A DNA stretch of 45,775 nt, taken from positions 287,651 through 333,425 of the forward strand of contig NZ_LKEH01000047.1 in assembly GCF_001642795.1 (NCBI RefSeq), read 5' to 3'. The position numbers were made by a program, and so were the translations under genes. This document shows positions 41,410 through 45,775 of this stretch, piece after piece; the stretch's first letter is position 1; each line of letters opens with the position of its first letter. The notes under the pieces are model-generated. The model saw only the letters and a list, made by a program, of their open reading frames with translations. It was not told the DNA's origin and did no database searches. This DNA comes from Pseudomonas viridiflava. GTDB taxonomy: Bacteria > Pseudomonadota > Gammaproteobacteria > Pseudomonadales > Pseudomonadaceae.

Positions 41410-41997
41410 GTGCCATTTACTCCGGTTGACTGGGCAATTCTGGGAATTGTCGCCATCTCCGCCCTGATCAGTCTGAAACGCGGCTTCGTAAAAGAAGCAC
41501 TCTCGTTGACGACATGGATCATTGCAGGTGTCGTGGCCTGGATGTTCGGCGCGGGGCTGTCGCAGTATCTGGTCAACTACATAGAAACACCCTCGGCCCG
41601 CGTGATCGCGAGCTGCACCATTCTATTTGTCGCCACCTTGCTGGTCGGCGCCATGGTCAACTTTCTGATAGGCGAACTGATTCGCGTCACCGGGCTTTCC
41701 GGGACCGATCGTTTTCTGGGTATGGTCTTTGGCGCGGCGCGCGGAGGCCTGCTTGTCGTTGTAGCGGTCGGACTATTGAGTCTCGGGCCGGTGCAACAGG
41801 ATCAATGGTGGCAGCAGTCGAGACTGGTGCCGCAATTTCTCATGGTCGCTGACTGGTCGAAAAACCTGATTCTCGGGATGTCCAGCAAGTGGCTCGCCAG
41901 CGGCATCAGCGTACCTGCTGATCTGCCGTTCAAGGAGCAGATCCTGCCGTCTACAATACCGCAGGATGTGCTTGGTAAATCCAGTTCCACTAAGTAG
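41410..41997 (+). CDS. cvpA: CvpA family membrane protein
   Basis: A 195-residue integral membrane protein with four hydrophobic segments in its first 125 residues. It was first linked to colicin V export and more recently to envelope and bile resistance in other bacteria; no biochemical activity is agreed on. The start VPFTPVDWAILGIVAIS (GTG at 41410) and the loop SLKRGFVKEALSL are family hallmarks. It is placed immediately before purF with a 12-base gap, as in E. coli. Confidence 0.93.
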   Translation: MPFTPVDWAILGIVAISALISLKRGFVKEALSLTTWIIAGVVAWMFGAGLSQYLVNYIETPSARVIASCTILFVATLLVGAMVNFLIGELIRVTGLSGTDRFLGMVFGAARGGLLVVVAVGLLSLGPVQQDQWWQQSRLVPQFLMVADWSKNLILGMSSKWLASGISVPADLPFKEQILPSTIPQDVLGKSSSTK

Positions 41998-42009
41998 GGG
42001 TTGTGTCGC

Positions 42010-43518
42010 ATGTGTGGCATCGTCGGTATCGTCGGTAAGTCGAACGTTAATCAGGCGCTGTATGACGCGCTCACCGTCCTCCAGCACCGCGGCCAGGATG
42101 CTGCCGGTATTGTGACCAGCCACGACGGCCGGTTATTCCTGCGCAAGGACAATGGACTGGTGCGTGATGTGTTCCATCAACGCCATATGCAGCGCCTGGT
42201 CGGACACATGGGTATCGGCCATGTGCGCTACCCGACCGCGGGCAGCTCGACCTCGGCCGAAGCTCAGCCGTTCTACGTCAACTCGCCTTACGGCATCACG
42301 TTGGCGCACAACGGTAACCTGACCAACGTCGAGCAGTTGGCCAAGGAGATCTACGAATCTGACCTGCGCCACGTCAACACCAACTCCGACTCGGAAGTGC
42401 TGCTCAACGTGTTCGCCCATGAGCTGGCCGTTCGCGGCAAGCTGCAGCCGACCGAAGAAGACATCTTCGCGGCAGTGACCGACGTGCATAATCGTTGCCG
42501 TGGCGGCTATGCCGTCGTGGCGATGATCACCGGCTACGGTATCGTCGGCTTCCGCGATCCGGACGCCATTCGTCCCATCGTGTTCGGCCAGCGTCATACC
42601 GACGAAGGCGTCGAGTACATGATCGCCTCCGAAAGCGTTTCCCTCGATGTACTGGGTTTCACGCTGATCCGCGACCTGGCACCGGGCGAAGCGGTCTACA
42701 TCACCGAAGACGGCAAGCTGCACACCCGTCAGTGCGCCGCCAATCCAAAGTACGCGCCCTGCATCTTCGAACACGTCTACCTGGCGCGTCCTGATTCGAT
42801 AATCGACGGTATCTCGGTCTACAAGGCGCGTCTGCGCATGGGCGAGAAACTGGCCGACAAGATCCTGCGCGAGCGCCCGGATCACGACATCGATGTGGTC
42901 ATCCCGATTCCGGACACCAGCCGCACGGCTGCGCTGGAGCTGGCCAACCACCTGGGCGTCAAGTTCCGCGAAGGCTTCGTCAAGAACCGTTACATCGGCC
43001 GCACGTTCATCATGCCGGGTCAGGCTGCACGCAAGAAGTCCGTGCGCCAGAAGCTCAATGCCATCGAGCTGGAATTCCGCGGCAAGAACGTCATGCTGGT
43101 GGACGACTCCATCGTTCGCGGCACGACCTGCAAGCAGATCATCCAGATGGCCCGCGAAGCCGGTGCCAAGAACGTCTATTTCTGTTCGGCCGCTCCGGCG
43201 GTGCGTTACCCCAACGTCTACGGCATCGATATGCCGAGTGCTCACGAGCTGATTGCCCATAACCGTTCCACTCAGGACGTTGCCGACCTCATCGGTGCCG
43301 ACTGGCTGGTCTATCAGGACTTGAATGACCTGATCGAGGCGGTCAGCGGCAGCAAGAAGATCAAGATCGATAACTTCGATTGCTCGGTCTTCGACGGCAA
43401 GTACGTGACCGGTGACATCGACGAGCATTATCTGAACAAGATCGAACAGGCGCGTAACGACGCCTCCAAGGTCAAGACCCAGGCAGTGAGCGCGATCATC
43501 GATCTGTACAACAACTAA
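42010..43518 (+). CDS. purF: Amidophosphoribosyltransferase
   Basis: A 502-residue enzyme that catalyses the first step of purine synthesis, PRPP plus glutamine to phosphoribosylamine. The start must be ATG 42010, since removal of Met exposes the nucleophilic Cys of MCGIVGIVG; upstream codons would bury it. The glutaminase half runs to about 230, and the PRPP site VMLVDDSIVRGTT lies in the second half. No propeptide or iron-sulfur Cys set is present, so it is of the E. coli type. It follows cvpA directly and precedes metZ. Confidence 0.97.
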   Translation: MCGIVGIVGKSNVNQALYDALTVLQHRGQDAAGIVTSHDGRLFLRKDNGLVRDVFHQRHMQRLVGHMGIGHVRYPTAGSSTSAEAQPFYVNSPYGITLAHNGNLTNVEQLAKEIYESDLRHVNTNSDSEVLLNVFAHELAVRGKLQPTEEDIFAAVTDVHNRCRGGYAVVAMITGYGIVGFRDPDAIRPIVFGQRHTDEGVEYMIASESVSLDVLGFTLIRDLAPGEAVYITEDGKLHTRQCAANPKYAPCIFEHVYLARPDSIIDGISVYKARLRMGEKLADKILRERPDHDIDVVIPIPDTSRTAALELANHLGVKFREGFVKNRYIGRTFIMPGQAARKKSVRQKLNAIELEFRGKNVMLVDDSIVRGTTCKQIIQMAREAGAKNVYFCSAAPAVRYPNVYGIDMPSAHELIAHNRSTQDVADLIGADWLVYQDLNDLIEAVSGSKKIKIDNFDCSVFDGKYVTGDIDEHYLNKIEQARNDASKVKTQAVSAIIDLYNN

Positions 43519-43538
43519 TTGGTTTCAGGAGTAGCGGC

Positions 43539-44750
43539 ATGACTCAGGAATGGGATGCAGGTCGTCTCGACAGCGACCTTGAAGGCGTAGGGTTCGATAC
43601 CCTCGCCGTACGTGCCGGGCAACATCGCACGCCGGAAGGCGAGCATGGCGATCCGATGTTCTTTACCTCCAGCTACGTGTTCCGCACGGCCGCCGACGCG
43701 GCCGCGCGTTTCGCCGGTGAAGTGCCAGGCAACGTCTACTCGCGCTACACCAACCCGACGGTGCGTTCCTTCGAGGAACGCATGGCAGCGCTGGAAGGCG
43801 CCGAGCAGGCCGTCGCCACGGCGACTGGCATGGCTGCCACGCTGGCGGTCGTCATGAGTCTGTGCAGCGCCGGTGATCACGTTCTGGTGTCGCGCAGTGT
43901 GTTCGGTTCGACCATCAGCCTGTTCGACAAGTACTTCAAACGTTTCGGCATTGAGGTGGACTACGTGCCGCTGGCGGACCTGAGCGGCTGGGATGCGGCG
44001 ATCAAGACCAACACCAAAATGCTGTTCGTCGAGTCGCCGTCCAACCCGTTGGCCGAGTTGGTGGATATCGCCGCGTTGGCGGAAGTCGCCCACGCCAAGG
44101 GCGCGATGCTGATCGTCGACAACTGCTTCTGCACGCCAGCCCTGCAGCAGCCGCTGAAGCTGGGCGCTGACATCGTCGTCCATTCGGCAACCAAGTTCAT
44201 CGACGGCCAGGGCCGTTGCATGGGCGGTGTGGTTGCCGGGCGCAGCGAGCAGATGAAGGAAGTGGTCGGATTCCTGCGCACGGCCGGGCCGACTCTGAGC
44301 CCGTTCAATGCCTGGATCTTTCTCAAGGGTCTTGAAACCCTGAACCTGCGCATGCGCGCTCATTGCGCCAACGCTCAGGCGCTGGCCGAGTGGCTCGAGC
44401 AGCAGGATGGTATCGAGAAGGTCCATTACGCCGGCCTCAAGAGTCACCCGCAGCACGAGCTGGCCCAGCGTCAGCAGAAAGGCTTCGGTGCGGTCGTGAG
44501 TTTCGAGGTCAAGGGTGGCAAAGAGGGCGCGTGGCGCTTCATCGATGCAACTCGACTGATCTCGATCACCGCCAACCTGGGCGACACCAAAACCACCATC
44601 ACTCACCCGAGCACCACGTCCCACGGGCGCCTGGCGCCTCAGGAACGTGAAGCCGCCGGCATCCGTGACAGCCTGATACGGGTGGCGGTAGGGCTTGAAG
44701 ATGTCGCAGACCTGCAGGCCGATCTGGCGCTGGGTCTGGCGGCCTTGTGA
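43539..44750 (+). CDS. metZ: O-succinylhomoserine sulfhydrylase
   Basis: A 403-residue PLP enzyme of the Cys/Met metabolism family that makes homocysteine directly from O-succinylhomoserine and sulfide. The PLP Lys219 is in HSATKFIDGQG; YSRYTNPTVRSFEERMAALE and VESPSNPLAELVD are family motifs. Pseudomonas uses this direct route. It follows purF (20-base gap, GGAG before ATG) as in PA3107. Its stop overlaps the SDR gene by four bases (GTGA). Confidence 0.95.
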   Translation: MTQEWDAGRLDSDLEGVGFDTLAVRAGQHRTPEGEHGDPMFFTSSYVFRTAADAAARFAGEVPGNVYSRYTNPTVRSFEERMAALEGAEQAVATATGMAATLAVVMSLCSAGDHVLVSRSVFGSTISLFDKYFKRFGIEVDYVPLADLSGWDAAIKTNTKMLFVESPSNPLAELVDIAALAEVAHAKGAMLIVDNCFCTPALQQPLKLGADIVVHSATKFIDGQGRCMGGVVAGRSEQMKEVVGFLRTAGPTLSPFNAWIFLKGLETLNLRMRAHCANAQALAEWLEQQDGIEKVHYAGLKSHPQHELAQRQQKGFGAVVSFEVKGGKEGAWRFIDATRLISITANLGDTKTTITHPSTTSHGRLAPQEREAAGIRDSLIRVAVGLEDVADLQADLALGLAAL

Positions 44751-45565
44751 CGACTCAAGTGAGCAGCGACGCGAGCGAGAGCATGAGCGACGACTGGGCG
44801 ATGAAATTCTCCAGTACCCACAATGGCCGCGTTGCACTGGTGACCGGTGCCGCGCGCGGCATCGGTCTGGGCATTGCAGCCTGGCTGATTGCCGAAGGCT
44901 GGCAAGTGGTTCTGACCGATCTGGATCGCAGGCGTGGTTCGAAAGTGGCCGGTGCGCTGGGCGAAAACGCCCTGTTCATCACCATGGACGTCGCGAACGA
45001 GGAACAGGTCGCAGCGGGCGTTGCCGAGGTGCTCCGGCGCTTCGGGCGGCTGGACGCGCTGGTGTGCAATGCGGCGATTGCCGATCCGCATAACACCACA
45101 CTGGAAAGTCTTGAGCTTTCGCACTGGAATCGCGTGCTGGGCGTCAACCTTGGCGGGCCGATGCTGCTGGCCAAACACTGTGCGCCTTATCTGCGCGCGC
45201 ACTGCGGCAGCATCGTCAACCTGACCTCGACCCGTGCCAGTCAGTCAGAGCCTGATACCGAGGCCTACGCTGCGAGCAAGGGCGGCCTGATGGCGCTGAC
45301 GCATGCGCTCGCCATCAGTCTGGGTCCCGAGATCCGTGTCAACGCTGTCAGCCCCGGCTGGATCGACGCGCGAGATCCTTCATTGCGCCGCGCCGAACCC
45401 TTGTCAGAGGCCGATCATGCGCAGCATCCCGCTGGCCGGGTAGGGACAGTGGAGGACGTGGCGGCAATGGTCGCGTGGCTGCTCTCGCGTAATGCCGGTT
45501 TTGTCACCGGGCAGGAATTCGTGGTCGATGGCGGCATGACCCGCAAGATGGTGTACGCCGAGTAG
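44747..45565 (+). CDS. SDR family oxidoreductase (PA3106-like)
   Basis: A classical short-chain dehydrogenase of up to 272 residues, substrate unknown. The cofactor motif is TGAARGIGLGIA, NAAIAD follows, the active-site Tyr/Lys are in EAYAASKGG and the C-terminus FVVDGGMTRKMVY is typical. The start is uncertain: GTG at 44747 overlaps the metZ stop (GTGA), while ATG at 44783 or 44801 would give 260 or 254 residues, closer to the family norm. None has a strong ribosome-binding site. Its conserved place after metZ in Pseudomonas suggests co-expression, not necessarily a role in methionine synthesis. Confidence 0.85.
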   Translation: MTTQVSSDASESMSDDWAMKFSSTHNGRVALVTGAARGIGLGIAAWLIAEGWQVVLTDLDRRRGSKVAGALGENALFITMDVANEEQVAAGVAEVLRRFGRLDALVCNAAIADPHNTTLESLELSHWNRVLGVNLGGPMLLAKHCAPYLRAHCGSIVNLTSTRASQSEPDTEAYAASKGGLMALTHALAISLGPEIRVNAVSPGWIDARDPSLRRAEPLSEADHAQHPAGRVGTVEDVAAMVAWLLSRNAGFVTGQEFVVDGGMTRKMVYAE

Positions 45566-45619
45566 TTGCGCATCCGTGTTTGCAGGCGGGTGTGTTTGGC
45601 AGGTTTTGGCGTGTGGTGC

Positions 45620-45650
45620 GATTGAAGCGGTTTTTAAAAAAACTTCAATC
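45620..45650. repeat. Inverted repeat between the SDR gene and tRNA-Val
   Basis: GATTGAAG and CTTCAATC form an 8-bp dyad around a T5A7-rich loop of 15 bases. It may be a weak 3' hairpin for the SDR message or an upstream element of the tRNA promoter, whose -35 box starts seven bases later. Confidence 0.4.
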
Positions 45651-45656
45651 AGGCTA

Positions 45657-45685
45657 TTGACTTAGGTTCGTTAGGTGCGTAAATT
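45657..45685 (+). promoter_or_regulatory. Promoter of tRNA-Val
   Basis: TTGACT at 45657-45662, a 17-base spacer and TAAATT at 45680-45685. The GC-rich stretch CGCGGCC right after the -10 resembles the discriminator of stringently controlled stable-RNA promoters. Confidence 0.6.
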
Positions 45686-45706
45686 TCGCGGCCTCAACGA
45701 AGCAAA

Positions 45707-45775
45707 GGGTGATTAGCTCAGCTGGGAGAGCAGCTGCCTTACAAGCAGCGGGTCGGCGGTTCGATCCCGTCATCA
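45707..45775 (+). tRNA. tRNA-Val(TAC), 3' end cut by the window
   Basis: The acceptor arm GGGTGAT, the D-arm GCTCAGCTGGGAGAGC, the anticodon stem CTGC/GCAG with loop CTTACAA (anticodon TAC) and the T-arm with TTCGATC are all visible. The sequence stops at the ATCA of the 3' acceptor strand, so about seven bases including CCA are missing. Confidence 0.95.

Noticed and set aside
1..45775. CRISPR array, transposase, integrase, toxin-antitoxin or secretion-effector genes
   Set aside because: None was seen on either strand; all intact genes of good length belong to core families. A tRNA at the right edge could be an integration site, but nothing inside the window supports an island.

Overview
The window is chromosomal DNA from a Pseudomonas, most likely of the P. 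syringae complex. This rests on moderately GC-rich codon use, on gene order matching the known Pseudomonas arrangements (P. aeruginosa PA2817-PA2811, PA2984-PA2955 and PA3116-PA3106), and on a P. syringae-style intergenic palindromic repeat near the left edge. No species search could be run. It is mostly core housekeeping DNA. I see no prophage, transposase, CRISPR array, toxin-antitoxin pair or defence system.

Layout. (1) 1-5905: a repeat-containing left edge; a small PA2817-type gene and a long FadE-type acyl-CoA dehydrogenase on the minus strand; a glutathione S-transferase and a two-gene ABC exporter on the plus strand. (2) 6004-12410: comEC, an exbB/exbD pair, lpxK, a Trm112-like gene, kdsB and murB, almost all overlapping or touching. 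This is an envelope operon (lipid A 4'-kinase, CMP-Kdo synthesis, UDP-MurNAc synthesis). A 12-codon mini-ORF sits where many pseudomonads carry ptpA between kdsB and murB, and looks like a deletion scar. (3) 12473-16499: rne on the minus strand behind a leader of about 650 nt, back to back with rluC. (4) 16500-19185: rluC, a HAD phosphatase and an SppA-type peptidase. (5) 19193-30019: maf/yceF (minus), then the yceD-rpmF-plsX-fabD-fabG-acpP-fabF-pabC-mltG-tmk-holB-pilZ-tatD run, which joins ribosome, phospholipid, fatty-acid, folate, cell-wall, nucleotide, replication and pilus genes. (6) 30020-32419: the small RNA RgsA on the minus strand, a TetR regulator, a DUF4823 lipoprotein and a DUF1285 protein. 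(7) 32505-45565: usg, fimV, truA, trpF, accD, folC, dedD, cvpA, purF, metZ and an SDR gene, the Pseudomonas version of the E. coli usg-truA-accD-folC-dedD-cvpA-purF cluster. A tRNA-Val(TAC) gene runs off the right edge.

The most interesting points concern control and remnants rather than a new gene system: the probable ptpA scar with translational coupling kept at both ends; the long structured rne leader and its promoter overlapping that of rluC; yceD and rluC, whose apparent promoters lie so close to the start codon that both mRNAs may be leaderless; a Usg protein lacking both catalytic residues of aspartate-semialdehyde dehydrogenase; the six-residue repeat array in the RNase E tail; and a diverged direct duplication flanking a palindromic repeat at the left edge. 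Start codons were chosen from ribosome-binding sites, overlaps and family knowledge; where this changes the longest reading frame it is stated.
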